From assembly GCA_015066045.1 (NCBI GenBank), contig SVPD01000015.1:1-49647 (forward strand): 49,647 nucleotides of DNA. The letters are read 5' to 3'. Every line of letters begins with the position of its first letter. Position 1 is the first letter of the stretch. Source of the stretch: Oscillospiraceae bacterium (GTDB lineage: Bacteria; Bacillota; Clostridia; Oscillospirales; Acutalibacteraceae). The notes beneath the pieces were generated by a model, which did not search any database, was not told where the DNA came from, and saw only the letters and a program-made list of their open reading frames with translations. Positions 9,052 to 17,019 of the stretch are shown in pieces. The translations under genes and the position numbers were made by a program.

Positions 9052-10068
9052 ATGAAATACGTAGAATTTGACCAAAGCAAGCCCCTCGATGTAATCCCCA
9101 TCGGCAGAGTAGCCATCGACTTCAACCCCACAGATATGAACAGACCTTTGGCTGAAAGCTGCAATTTCAACAAGTATGTGGGCGGCTCACCTGCAAACAT
9201 CGCAGTAGGTCTTGCCCGTCTGGGTAAAAAGGTAGGCTTCATCGGTAAGGTTTCCGATGACCAGCACGGCGATTTCGTTATCGACTATTTCAAAAAGGAC
9301 GGCATCGACACCTCAAACATCTACCGTGCAAAGAACGGCGAAAAATTAGGCCTCACCTTTACCGAAATCAAAAGCCCCACGGAAAGCTCCATCCTTATGT
9401 ACCGTGATGCCATCGCTGACCTTATGCTCGAGCCCGAGGAGGTAAAGGAGGACTACATAGCCTCCGCCAAGGCAATCGTTATTTCCGGCACCGCTCTTTC
9501 AAAAAGCCCCTCCAGAGATGCCGCTCTTAAGGCTATGATGCTCGCCAAGAAAAACGGTGTGGTAGTTATTTTCGACATCGACTACCGTGCATACACCTGG
9601 AAAAACAAGGATGAAATCTCCGTTTACTATCAGATGGTAGCCCGTAATGCAGACATCATTCTCGGCTCCAGAGAGGAATACGACCTTACAGAGGCTATCA
9701 CGGGCGTTTGCTCCTCCGACGAAGAAAGCGCTAAGCTTTGGCACTCCTACGGCGCCAAGATAGTCATTATCAAGCACGGCAAGGACGGCTCCACCGCCTA
9801 CACAAACGACGGCAAAAGCTACTCCATCAAGCCCTTCCCCGTAAAGGCTATGAAGGGCTTCGGCGGCGGCGACGGCTATGCCAGCGCATTTATCCGCTGC
9901 CTTCTCGACGGCTACGAGATGATCGACGCTCTCGAATTCGGCACCGCATCGGCCTCTATGCTCATTTCCGCTCACTCCTGCAGTGCGGCTATGCCCTCAG
10001 TAGAAGCCATCGAAAAGTTCATCAAGGAAGAAAAAGAGCTTTACGGTGAAATGGTAGCTAGAGCGTAA
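9052..10068 (+). CDS. iolC: PfkB-family sugar kinase, 5-dehydro-2-deoxygluconokinase-like
   Basis: 338 residues, PfkB/ribokinase fold. The N-terminal YVGGSPANIAVGLARLG (42-58) and GFIGKVSDDQ (62-71) form the substrate-side lid, and FDIDYRAYTW (174-183) is strongly reminiscent of IolC. The catalytic base sits in GFGGGDGYASAF with Asp274, a variant of the usual GAGD signature that IolC proteins share. It would phosphorylate 5-dehydro-2-deoxy-D-gluconate in myo-inositol breakdown, feeding the aldolase encoded just upstream. The other iol enzymes (IolG, IolE, IolD, IolB, IolA) are not in the window, so the full pathway is unproven here. AAAGGAAG precedes the ATG. Confidence 0.8.
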   Translation: MKYVEFDQSKPLDVIPIGRVAIDFNPTDMNRPLAESCNFNKYVGGSPANIAVGLARLGKKVGFIGKVSDDQHGDFVIDYFKKDGIDTSNIYRAKNGEKLGLTFTEIKSPTESSILMYRDAIADLMLEPEEVKEDYIASAKAIVISGTALSKSPSRDAALKAMMLAKKNGVVVIFDIDYRAYTWKNKDEISVYYQMVARNADIILGSREEYDLTEAITGVCSSDEESAKLWHSYGAKIVIIKHGKDGSTAYTNDGKSYSIKPFPVKAMKGFGGGDGYASAFIRCLLDGYEMIDALEFGTASASMLISAHSCSAAMPSVEAIEKFIKEEKELYGEMVARA

Positions 10069-10082
10069 GTAAATGCAAAATT

Positions 10083-10191
10083 GGCGATAAGGCTTCGCGA
10101 ATGAAGAAGTGATGTGCCGCCACTTAAGTGCTAAACGATAAACGCTAAACGGGCGGAATATGCTTCGAATAAAAAGAAGCGATTCACCGCC
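10083..10191. repeat. Two diverged copies of a ~40-bp hairpin element
   Basis: Copy 1 (10083-10121) and copy 2 (10151-10191) share the pattern GGCG-x-GCTTCG-x-GAAG-x-CCGCC at roughly 70% identity. Each folds as an imperfect hairpin with outer GGCGG/CCGCC and inner GCTTC/GAAGC pairs. Together with the terminator at 10215 they fill the gap after iolC. Confidence 0.5.
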
Positions 10192-10214
10192 GAAATTATC
10201 TCATAATATGACGA

Positions 10215-10248
10215 AACTCCCCATCATACGGTGGGGAGTTAAAATTTT
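10215..10248. terminator. Intrinsic terminator between convergent genes
   Basis: Perfect 9-bp stem AACTCCCCA/TGGGGAGTT with an 8-nt loop, followed by AAAATTTT on plus. It ends the plus-strand run finishing with iolC and could also stop minus-strand transcripts from the right. Confidence 0.75.
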
Positions 10249-10257
10249 ATCCGAAAA

Positions 10258-10662
10258 TTAAACCGAAAAATTTAAAGAATATTCTTCTAATATATTATTG
10301 ATTTCTTCTTCATTCTCGTAGAAAGCATTATCACATTTTTCTAAAATTTCTGCCGCTTTTTCGTCCTCTTCATTTTCTTCCAAGGCTATATATGCCTCGT
10401 ATGCTTTTCTTAAATTTTCTTTCAGTTCAGGTGATAAGAGCTGTCCGAGAGCGGACATTTCTTTCTGCAAATTACCTGTATTACCGATATTCAGAAAATA
10501 TTGGTCGTGTCCGCCGTTATTTATTTCACTCTGATAGGTCATAAGCTCTGTGTAGGGTGACTGGGTTTCACCTTCCGTCCATAAATCCCACATTTTATTC
10601 CACCGGAGCTGTTCATCTGTCAGCTCGGTTTTCTTTTTTCTTAATATGTCAAATAAACCCAT
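10258..10662 (-). CDS. DUF4375-like small cytoplasmic protein
   Basis: 134 residues from the preferred ATG at 10662. An upstream TTG at 10680 is also in frame, but the only good ribosome site (GGAGGG) lies between the two and serves the ATG. It has no signal peptide or membrane segment. The central YQSEINNGGHDQYFLN motif matches the YxxEVxNGGFxQFF pattern of the DUF4375/DMP19-like family, whose function is not established. The C-terminal half is very acidic. It follows the GH43 gene by 71 bases on the same strand and may be co-transcribed or separate. Confidence 0.7.
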   Translation of the reverse strand: MGLFDILRKKKTELTDEQLRWNKMWDLWTEGETQSPYTELMTYQSEINNGGHDQYFLNIGNTGNLQKEMSALGQLLSPELKENLRKAYEAYIALEENEEDEKAAEILEKCDNAFYENEEEINNILEEYSLNFSV

Positions 10663-10733
10663 ATAATCACCCTCCTGCAAGCTTTAATTTTCTCTGTCTA
10701 TAACCTGCATATTTTGCATTCTGCACCCTGCAT

Positions 10734-11732
10734 TTACTGAAACGCCGGTTTACCGCACTTGAACTCTAACTTCTGAACATAGGTAAGTCTGGGAGTGTTA
10801 TCGAACTCAAGCTCACGGGTGGCATGGAATACGGTGTAGATGTCACCGTTCTCTCTGTAAAGAAAGCTGCAGTGACCTGCGTTATAGATTTCCTTCAGAG
10901 GTCTGTGATAGGAAACACGGAACGGACTTTTTTTCCAGCTGTTTTTGTCCATAACATCGTCACCCTTAAGAGTTAGCATACCCATACAGTAATGGTCAGA
11001 TGAGAAGCCGCTGGCGGAATAAACGATGAAGGTATCCTCGCCGTGATAAAGAACTGCCGGGCCTTCATTTACGGGCCAGCCACGCTTTTCCCAGCTGTAT
11101 TTCGGGTAAGAAATCTCCACAGCCTCGCCCTTGAGAGTGTATGGATTTTCCATCTCGCAGATGTAAAGAGCCTGATTACCCACATCTCTGTAGGCGGAGC
11201 ATACGTAGTAAAGCTTACCGTCCTTCTGCAGATAGGTGCCGTCGATGTTATTGAGTCCGTTCGGAGCAAGAATACCCTTGAAGGTATAGTCACTCATAAT
11301 GTCCTCGCTCCCGCTCTCTAAAACGAAGGCGTAGCGGTAATAGTCGTTATCGTCCTTGTCGGGGCCGCCGATGGGCATAGCTCCCTTAGGCACTGCATTT
11401 TTATCGAAAAGTGCGGCGGCGATAATGTACCATCTGTCGCCTATTTTATGGATTTCAGGTGCCCAGACGTCACCGACGGTGCCGTTTTCGCCGCTCCACA
11501 TAACTACCTTACGGTCGAGCTCCGTGGCATCATTGAAGGCTTCGATTTTTACTATATCGACGCCTCCGCCCGTGGTGTAGGTGTAGTAGGCTTCACCCTC
11601 ATATTCCACGATAAATGGATCGCCTCCGTTTTTCTCATCGATGGGAAGGTCCTCATCGGTGGTAAGAGTGATTCCGAAAAATGCGATAACAGTGGCAATA
11701 ACCGCAGCTATAGTCTTAATAAAACCTGACAT
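10734..11732 (-). CDS. Secreted or membrane-anchored glycoside hydrolase, GH43 type
   Basis: 332 residues with an N-terminal hydrophobic segment (about 7-24), then a five-bladed beta-propeller domain. The GH43 triad is visible: general base Asp38 (GGDPF), pKa-modulating Asp164 (NNIDGTY) and acid Glu223 (VNEGPA). GH43 enzymes mainly cut arabinan, arabinoxylan or related side chains, and the exact linkage cannot be told. AGGAGG overlaps the 3' end of the preceding gene, whose stop is 2 bases before this ATG, so translation is probably coupled. Being last in an operon of iron-sulfur and signalling proteins is odd for a polysaccharide hydrolase. Confidence 0.88.
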   Translation of the reverse strand: MSGFIKTIAAVIATVIAFFGITLTTDEDLPIDEKNGGDPFIVEYEGEAYYTYTTGGGVDIVKIEAFNDATELDRKVVMWSGENGTVGDVWAPEIHKIGDRWYIIAAALFDKNAVPKGAMPIGGPDKDDNDYYRYAFVLESGSEDIMSDYTFKGILAPNGLNNIDGTYLQKDGKLYYVCSAYRDVGNQALYICEMENPYTLKGEAVEISYPKYSWEKRGWPVNEGPAVLYHGEDTFIVYSASGFSSDHYCMGMLTLKGDDVMDKNSWKKSPFRVSYHRPLKEIYNAGHCSFLYRENGDIYTVFHATRELEFDNTPRLTYVQKLEFKCGKPAFQ

Positions 11733-11734
11733 AC

Positions 11735-12181
11735 TCAGCCTCCTAACATTTCCTCCAATATCTCAGCCGCATCCTCTACGAACTTAAGACAAGGCCTTTC
11801 TTTGTAATACTGTGCCGTTCTTTCGTCGGGCTTTGCGGTTTTTTCCATTTTTATTCCGAGCTTCAGCAGCTCACGGCAGACCACCGAGGGGTGTCTTTCG
11901 AGAAAACGCTCTGAAAACTCTCTTACCAGCTCGTAGTTTTTCTTTTTACTTTCCGTGTCGCTTCCGTCGATGGGTGCGCATACACTGCCTAAAACCATAG
12001 CTGAGGCAGTTACGGCACCGCAGACCTCTCTCATTCTGCCCACACCTCCGCCGAGTCCTGCGGAGATTTTTTTCGCCGTGTCCTCATCCAGACCGAAGCG
12101 GTCAGCGAAAGCACAGAAAACGGACTGTGAACAGTTGAAGCCTTCGAGAAAGTAGTTTCTCGCTTTTTCTTTGGGTGTCAA
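11735..12181 (-). CDS. C_GCAxxG_C_C family redox-type protein
   Basis: 148 residues from a TTG start at 12181, which has GGAG at the right distance. The in-frame ATG at 12211 has no ribosome site. Hallmarks of the C_GCAxxG_C_C family are present: FNCSQSVFCAF near the N-terminus, then GLGGGVGRMREVCGAVTAS, a later Cys in VVCRELL, and a final RPCLKFV. The conserved cysteines suggest metal or redox-cofactor binding, but no member I know has an established role. It lies between the PHP gene (33 bases) and the GH43 gene (2 bases). Confidence 0.85.
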   Translation of the reverse strand: MTPKEKARNYFLEGFNCSQSVFCAFADRFGLDEDTAKKISAGLGGGVGRMREVCGAVTASAMVLGSVCAPIDGSDTESKKKNYELVREFSERFLERHPSVVCRELLKLGIKMEKTAKPDERTAQYYKERPCLKFVEDAAEILEEMLGG

Positions 12182-12214
12182 TTTGATATCTCCTTTTTTG
12201 TGGTGTAACATTTG

Positions 12215-12928
12215 TCACTTTTCCGAGAGGAATTTGATAAGTGCCTCTGCGCTGTTCTCAGGAAGATCTAAGGTAAACTCGGCCTCTCTCATATTCTGCA
12301 GATAGTGTGCATCTGAGGAGCGGATAAGTATTTTGCCGTCCAGTGCGGGGTAGCTGTCTCTCCACCGACTCTCCTCTGCCTTCGGTGTAAGCTCAAAGGC
12401 ATTCACTCCGAGAGTGTCGGGGAAGTCACCGAGAGCACTGATAATACTGTAGGATTCACGGTCGATATGGGCGGGATAGCATACTCCCCCGTATTCTCTC
12501 ACGAGGTCAGGCAGCTCATCTATACTCACCGCTGATGCCACGGTAAGCAATGTTTCCTCTTTGCCGAGGATGCCGTCCTCTGTATCCATAAGCAGCTGCT
12601 CGCCGAAAATCTCCTCTTTATTTTTCACGGGAGGCATAGTCGTTTTTATGTAGCGGCTGAAGCTCTCCGCTCTTTCTACATTCGGAAAAAGACAGACATT
12701 ATGTATTTCCTCAGCCGTACACAGCTCCATTCCCGGCACTACGGTAAGACCGATTTCCCTGCCGATTTTCACGGCACTTGCGCAGTTTCCGGCACTGTTA
12801 TGGTCGGTGAGAGCGATTATATCGTAGCCTAAAAGCTTCGCCATATTGACAAGATTATAGGGTGACATATCATTATCACCGCAGGGAGACAGACAGGAAT
12901 GAAGGTGTAAATCGTAAAAAAGCTTCAT
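12215..12928 (-). CDS. PHP-domain metal-dependent phosphoesterase
   Basis: 237 residues, a single PHP domain. Metal ligands expected of the family are present: DLHLHSCLSPCG (His8, His10), LTDHNSAG (His43), GMELCTAEEIH (Glu68, His76), PAHIDRES and the final RSSDAHYL. The enzyme should hydrolyse phosphomonoester or phosphodiester bonds in a small molecule or nucleic acid. Its start overlaps the stop of the DRTGG gene by 4 bases (ATGA), showing translational coupling within the iron-sulfur operon. It differs from the first PHP protein of the operon (16045-16917) by lacking the insertion between metal-binding motifs. Confidence 0.88.
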   Translation of the reverse strand: MKLFYDLHLHSCLSPCGDNDMSPYNLVNMAKLLGYDIIALTDHNSAGNCASAVKIGREIGLTVVPGMELCTAEEIHNVCLFPNVERAESFSRYIKTTMPPVKNKEEIFGEQLLMDTEDGILGKEETLLTVASAVSIDELPDLVREYGGVCYPAHIDRESYSIISALGDFPDTLGVNAFELTPKAEESRWRDSYPALDGKILIRSSDAHYLQNMREAEFTLDLPENSAEALIKFLSEK

Positions 12929-13251
12929 ATCAGCTCTGATATTTTCACGGAAAGCTCATAGGCGTTTTTATCCGACGAAAGAAAGGTTACGCCCTGCTGG
13001 GCAGCCTTTTCCTTGGCCGCATCATCCAGCGGAGAATTTTCCGTGAGCACTATGCAGGCACAGTCGGAAAGCACTGCCACGGCCACGGCATTCACATTAC
13101 CCATAACCGTAAGCCAAGCATCCCCCTCCTTCGCTCTGGACATAACCCATGAAAGCAGGTCGCCGCAGTAGCAGCCCGTCACCTCTCTGGAAAGGTCGCC
13201 CTCCGTGAGTATTTTCAAACTCAGCTTTTCGCTGAACTCTTTAACCGTCAT
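12925..13251 (-). CDS. DRTGG-domain protein (second copy)
   Basis: 108 residues that align along their length with a stand-alone DRTGG domain, the module otherwise found in pyrophosphatases and N-terminal to phosphotransacetylases. Recognisable parts are the opening VKEFSEKLSLKIL, GCYCGDLLSWVM, NVNAVAVAVLSDCACIVL and the final segment. It is likely a ligand-sensing regulatory domain with no catalytic residues visible. It overlaps both neighbours by 4 bases (the hydrogenase-like gene before it, the PHP gene after), so the three proteins are probably made in fixed ratio. It is a diverged paralogue of the product of 15042-15392. Confidence 0.8.
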   Translation of the reverse strand: MTVKEFSEKLSLKILTEGDLSREVTGCYCGDLLSWVMSRAKEGDAWLTVMGNVNAVAVAVLSDCACIVLTENSPLDDAAKEKAAQQGVTFLSSDKNAYELSVKISELI

Positions 13252-14573
13252 TTTTCTTCACCTGTATCTTCCGTTATAATCTTATCTCTGAAGGGTAAAG
13301 GAAGCCAATCCTCACCCTCGGTGTGATGCTCGCTTTTAAATCTTTTTATCAGACAGTCATTTTCACTGGCATAGCCTCTGACTATGTCATCTGCCAGAGC
13401 ACGGCAGGAGGGAGCACCGCATATACCGCAGTCAAGCCCCGGCAGGGATGCCTCTATTTCACGCAGCTTCGACATCATTCTCATAGCCTTGATAACATTA
13501 TCTGCCAGCTTCATAGCCGGAGAGGGTGTCAGCTCTTTGGTCCACGCCAGCGAGTCAAGGTCAAAATCACTCTCGATACTGTTACGGGAAACAGGCATAA
13601 ATTTGCGCAGTCTCTGTATTCTGGCCTTGGCTACATAGGGATTTTCCACAGTGAGCACACCGCCCACACAGCCTCCCGTGCAGCAGTTAAGCTCGATAAA
13701 GTCAAGGTCATTGAGCTTTTCATCCTCCAGCTCCTCTAAAACCTTGATAACATTTTCTATTCCGTCGGCGGCAAGATAGCGCTCCTTAAGAAGACCTGCC
13801 GCTTCACCGCCGCTGCTGGCCCAGCCTACACCGATGATACCGGAATCGTTCAGCGGCTCTATCTCCTCAGGCTGCAGCTTTTCCATGGTCTGCAGGAGCA
13901 CGGGGTAAATATCCTTTATGGCGAAGGCTCCGTTTATGCCCGAGCCCTCATAGCACAGAGGCGAACGGATAGCCGTTCTTTTCGCAGGACAGGGAGAAAT
14001 AAAAAATACTCCTATGTCCTCATCGGGAAGACCTGTTTCAGCTCTTGCCTCCTCACGTGCAGTTTTCGCCGCTATGTCGATGGGCGCACACAGAGGCAGC
14101 AGATTAGGAATAAGATTAGGAAAACGGGTTCTGATAAGCCTTACCACGGCGGGACAGGCCACGGAAATAGCCGGCTTTTTCAGCTCGCCAGTGTCAAACA
14201 TCATTCTGGTGGCACTGCTGATAAATTCGGCGCCCTTGCTGACCTCCGTAACCTTGTCAAAGCCCATTTTTTTCAGCCCTGTCAGCACATAATCCACATT
14301 TTCCAGATTATTGAACTGCCCGTAGAGTGCAGGTGCTGCCAGAGCTATTCTGTATTTATACTCCAATATTTCATTGAAATGCTCGGTAACCGCATATTTG
14401 GCGTGATGGGGACACACTCTGATGCATTCACCGCAGTCAATGCAGCGGTCCGAGATTATGTAAGCCTTTTTGTTTCTGACTCTTATTGCCTCAGTGGGGC
14501 AACGCTTTATACAGTTGGTACAGCCCTGACATTTGTCCGCATCAAGCCGTACCGAATGGAATGTTATAGCCAT
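13248..14573 (-). CDS. Degenerate [FeFe]-hydrogenase-like iron-sulfur sensor protein
   Basis: 441 residues. Two N-terminal 4Fe-4S ferredoxin motifs (Cys15/18/21/25 and Cys44/47/50/54) are followed by a hydrogenase large-subunit domain and a C-terminal CX2CX4CX16C cluster (Cys382/385/390/407). The H-cluster loops are altered. TSCCP is reduced to VACP (Cys140), so the proton-relay Cys is Ala. PCTAKK has become PCPAKR (Cys195). The third loop, NCCTGGCVGG, keeps Cys298 and Cys302. The ligands for a cubane are retained but the proton path is not, so sensing rather than H2 turnover is likely. This matches what is called group D or sensory-type [FeFe] hydrogenase in Clostridia. It sits between the ATPase and the second DRTGG gene. 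Confidence 0.88.
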   Translation of the reverse strand: MAITFHSVRLDADKCQGCTNCIKRCPTEAIRVRNKKAYIISDRCIDCGECIRVCPHHAKYAVTEHFNEILEYKYRIALAAPALYGQFNNLENVDYVLTGLKKMGFDKVTEVSKGAEFISSATRMMFDTGELKKPAISVACPAVVRLIRTRFPNLIPNLLPLCAPIDIAAKTAREEARAETGLPDEDIGVFFISPCPAKRTAIRSPLCYEGSGINGAFAIKDIYPVLLQTMEKLQPEEIEPLNDSGIIGVGWASSGGEAAGLLKERYLAADGIENVIKVLEELEDEKLNDLDFIELNCCTGGCVGGVLTVENPYVAKARIQRLRKFMPVSRNSIESDFDLDSLAWTKELTPSPAMKLADNVIKAMRMMSKLREIEASLPGLDCGICGAPSCRALADDIVRGYASENDCLIKRFKSEHHTEGEDWLPLPFRDKIITEDTGEEK

Positions 14574-14619
14574 AAGAGCTCTCCTTTATATCAGTCAGCA
14601 AAGCATAAAAGCCTCGCCC

Positions 14620-15042
14620 TTACTGAATTTTAACCTTAAGGTTCAGCGTGGTTCCCACACCGACCTCTGTGTCGATGGAAAATTCGTCAGTATATTTTTT
14701 AATATTCGGAAGTCCCATACCTGCACCGAAGCCGAGTGTACGTATGTTATCGGGGGCCGTAGAATAGCCCTCCTTCATCGCCAGCTCCACATTTTCGATG
14801 CCGGGGCCCTCGTCCTTTAAGGTCATAATGATATCCTCTTCCGTGATTTCCACGTCGATTACTCCGCCGTTTGCATGAATAACCATATTTATTTCGCCCT
14901 CATACATAGCGATGGAAACATTTCTGATAACTGAAGGTGATACACCCAGCTCCTTCAGAGTACGCTTCACATCACCCGAGGCGGCACCGGCACGGGTGAA
15001 ATCGTCACCGGGAACCGTGTAATGGAGTTTTATGCTTTCCAT
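14620..15042 (-). CDS. RsbW/anti-sigma-like histidine-kinase-fold ATPase
   Basis: 140 residues, a stand-alone GHKL ATPase. The N-box is at YEGEINMVIHANGG (Glu48 to Asn58), G1 at DEGPGI (77-82) and the ATP lid at GFGAGMGL (104-111). There is no phosphoacceptor His domain. Such proteins phosphorylate Ser/Thr on antagonist partners (RsbW, SpoIIAB) or act as ATP-dependent switches. No sigma factor or STAS-domain partner is encoded nearby, so the target may be the DRTGG or iron-sulfur protein of the same operon (inference). Its ATG shares a base with the upstream stop (TAATG). Confidence 0.88.
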   Translation of the reverse strand: MESIKLHYTVPGDDFTRAGAASGDVKRTLKELGVSPSVIRNVSIAMYEGEINMVIHANGGVIDVEITEEDIIMTLKDEGPGIENVELAMKEGYSTAPDNIRTLGFGAGMGLPNIKKYTDEFSIDTEVGVGTTLNLKVKIQ

Positions 15043-15392
15043 TATTTTCCGCTGCCCCCTCTCAGTCCCGCCGAATAAAGCTTGCCGCAGGCGGTAAACA
15101 TTTCCAGCTCAGTGCAGATCATAACCATATCTCTGTCCTCAGCCATTTCTATCATCTGGAGAGTAGGTCTTTTTCCTCTGACGAAGATAATGCAGTGCAT
15201 ATCCATCATCTCAGCAGTACGCACCACCTGCGGGTTGACCAGACCGGTCAGCAGAGTAGCCTGCTCCTTTACGAAGGCAAGCACGTCGCTCATCATATCA
15301 CTTCCGCAGGCAGCGTAAACATCTGTGTCCGTAAGGTCACTGCGGCAGATGATTTCTCCCTCTAAAATGTCACAAATTTCTTTGATTTTCAT
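15042..15392 (-). CDS. DRTGG-domain protein (first copy)
   Basis: 116 residues from the ATG at 15392, chosen because GGAGG lies 8 bases before it. A longer frame to 15446 has no such site. Stand-alone DRTGG domain: MKIKEICDILEGEI, the YAACGSDMMSDVLAFV segment (the counterpart of GCYCGDLLSWVM in the second copy), VRTAEMMDMHCIIFVRGK and EMFTACGKLYSAGL. It is probably a regulatory ligand-binding domain. The stop overlaps the ATPase start, so the two proteins are probably translated together and may form a complex. Confidence 0.82.
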   Translation of the reverse strand: MKIKEICDILEGEIICRSDLTDTDVYAACGSDMMSDVLAFVKEQATLLTGLVNPQVVRTAEMMDMHCIIFVRGKRPTLQMIEMAEDRDMVMICTELEMFTACGKLYSAGLRGGSGK

Positions 15393-15451
15393 ATTTTTTC
15401 CTCCGTTTATAAAACATACAGGCATAGGTATACCCTCTGCCTGCAAAAAGT

Positions 15452-16021
15452 TTAGATATTTTCGAAATCAGCCTTTTCTATTTCCTTTGAAATAATATCC
15501 ACCGCCAGATTCCATACGGTTTTACCCGCTTCGACGAAGCCCTCTTTGTTTTTTACCGAGCAGAGCATAGCAAAGGCCTCACCGATATGCGCACTCAGGT
15601 CTCCGCCCTTCTGGATGGCAAGATAATAGAAGGTAAAGGCGGCTCCGTTTGAAATGTTTGAATAAAAGCCGGGTGAATTTTTCTGAATTACCTCGTACAT
15701 AGAGGCGATAGCCGTGGTGGAAACCACCTCACAGGGGCATTCTATCTGCAGGAGCGTTTCACAGGCGAAAACCAGAAGCACCTTTATCTGATAAAGGATG
15801 TCCGGAGCGAAATATTTGGGTGCAAGATGCTCCTTCACGGCCACGACAAGCCCCTCATCCCCCGTAGGAGTGACGGTGCCGAGTATGCTGCCCAGAGCCT
15901 TTGCCTTGTCTATATTACCGTTTGCACGGTGAGCAATAACATTATTAAAGGCGTTTGAGAGGTCAGCCGCTTTATTCAGCTCCTTTTTGCTCACATAAAT
16001 CTTTACATCGCTTTCGCTCAT
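15452..16021 (-). CDS. Conserved-looking soluble protein of unknown function
   Basis: 189 residues, cytoplasmic, mostly helical by composition, with no signal peptide, membrane segment or metal motif I can recognise. A pair of Cys residues sits in LQIECPCEVV. The C-terminal half has hydrophobic helices (FTFYYLAIQ, GEAFAMLC). It lies second in the iron-sulfur operon, 23 bases after the first PHP gene and 59 before the DRTGG start, so a role in that system is likely, but nothing more can be said. Confidence 0.75.
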   Translation of the reverse strand: MSESDVKIYVSKKELNKAADLSNAFNNVIAHRANGNIDKAKALGSILGTVTPTGDEGLVVAVKEHLAPKYFAPDILYQIKVLLVFACETLLQIECPCEVVSTTAIASMYEVIQKNSPGFYSNISNGAAFTFYYLAIQKGGDLSAHIGEAFAMLCSVKNKEGFVEAGKTVWNLAVDIISKEIEKADFENI

Positions 16022-16044
16022 AGTGTTCTCCGTTTCTGCGAAGG

Positions 16045-16917
16045 TTATTTGGCGGCCTCCGCTTCTAATTTCTTTTGTTTTCTTCTTTTCTTTGCCTTAT
16101 AGGAAAGCAGAGCATTTACCGCATCCTCGTCGGGACCGTATTCGCCGAGCTTTATGGGATATGCATTGAAGGCACCGTGGAAATCGCTGCCGCCGGTCAT
16201 AACCAGTCCGTGCTTTACGGCGATTTCTCTGAGAAGCTCCTGCTGCTCGGGAGTGTTTTCGGGGTGCCATACCTCCACACCGTCGAGTCCCAGAGGAATA
16301 AGCTCCTCCAAAAGCTCGAAATTATCGTAAAAGCCGGGGTGAGCCAGCACGGCGATACCGCCTGCCTCGTGGATAGCCTCGATTATTTCGGCGGGCTCGG
16401 GATATTTGGACTCCATCAGGACATTCATTCTGGACTCACGGGTAAAGAGCATTTTATAAAGGTCACCGAAAATGGAGGTGGTGTAGCCGCACTCCATAAG
16501 AGCCTGCATAATGTGCTGTTTGTAGATGTTTGTGGAGCCCTGACAGCATTTAGCGATAAAATCCGGAGTAAGGGGGAATTTATTGCAGACCTTCATAACC
16601 ATCAGCTGAGCCGCTCTTCTTCTCTTAAGAGAGTTACTCTTACAAAGTCCCTCGAGTCTTTCAGGTCTGTCGGGAAGATAGCAAAGGATATGCGCTTTGG
16701 CATCTCTTTTGGAGTCGGTAGCCGAAAACTCCACGGCAGGAATGACATTTATACCGTGTCTTTTTCCGATAAGCTCCGCTCTGACGGTGCCCGCCAGACA
16801 GTCGTGATCTGTGATAGCGAGAGTAGTAATGCCACTGTTTTTAGCTAAGACGATAAGATCGTCGATACCCATGGTGCCGTCGGACAGTTTCGTGTGACAG
16901 TGTAAATCTGCTTTCAT
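16045..16917 (-). CDS. PHP-domain phosphoesterase (YciV/RNase AM-like)
   Basis: 290 residues. The PHP metal motifs are DLHCHTKLSDG (His6, His8), ITDHDCLAG (His38), VEFSATD (Glu61), AHILCYL (His74), VLAHPGFYDN and GGSDFHG near the C-terminus, plus the ~100-residue helical insertion typical of the YciV group. Members act on nucleoside 3',5'-bisphosphates or trim RNA 5' ends. A Lys/Arg/Glu tail closes the protein. It is first in the operon, directly downstream of the promoter at 17020-17048. The ribosome site is weak (GGGGCG), which may keep its level below that of later genes. Confidence 0.88.
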   Translation of the reverse strand: MKADLHCHTKLSDGTMGIDDLIVLAKNSGITTLAITDHDCLAGTVRAELIGKRHGINVIPAVEFSATDSKRDAKAHILCYLPDRPERLEGLCKSNSLKRRRAAQLMVMKVCNKFPLTPDFIAKCCQGSTNIYKQHIMQALMECGYTTSIFGDLYKMLFTRESRMNVLMESKYPEPAEIIEAIHEAGGIAVLAHPGFYDNFELLEELIPLGLDGVEVWHPENTPEQQELLREIAVKHGLVMTGGSDFHGAFNAYPIKLGEYGPDEDAVNALLSYKAKKRRKQKKLEAEAAK

Positions 16918-17019
16918 TTTTTACGCCCCGTTTCTTTTTCTGTGCCTCGGTATTTCCCTCTCCGTAGGCAAATACACTGAAAAAAGGTAAAAGTACCTCT
17001 ATGTTACAATATATTTATA

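Noticed and set aside
13248-14573. Active [FeFe] hydrogenase
   Set aside because: The first H-cluster loop is VACP rather than TSCCP and the second loop is changed, so the proton relay is absent.
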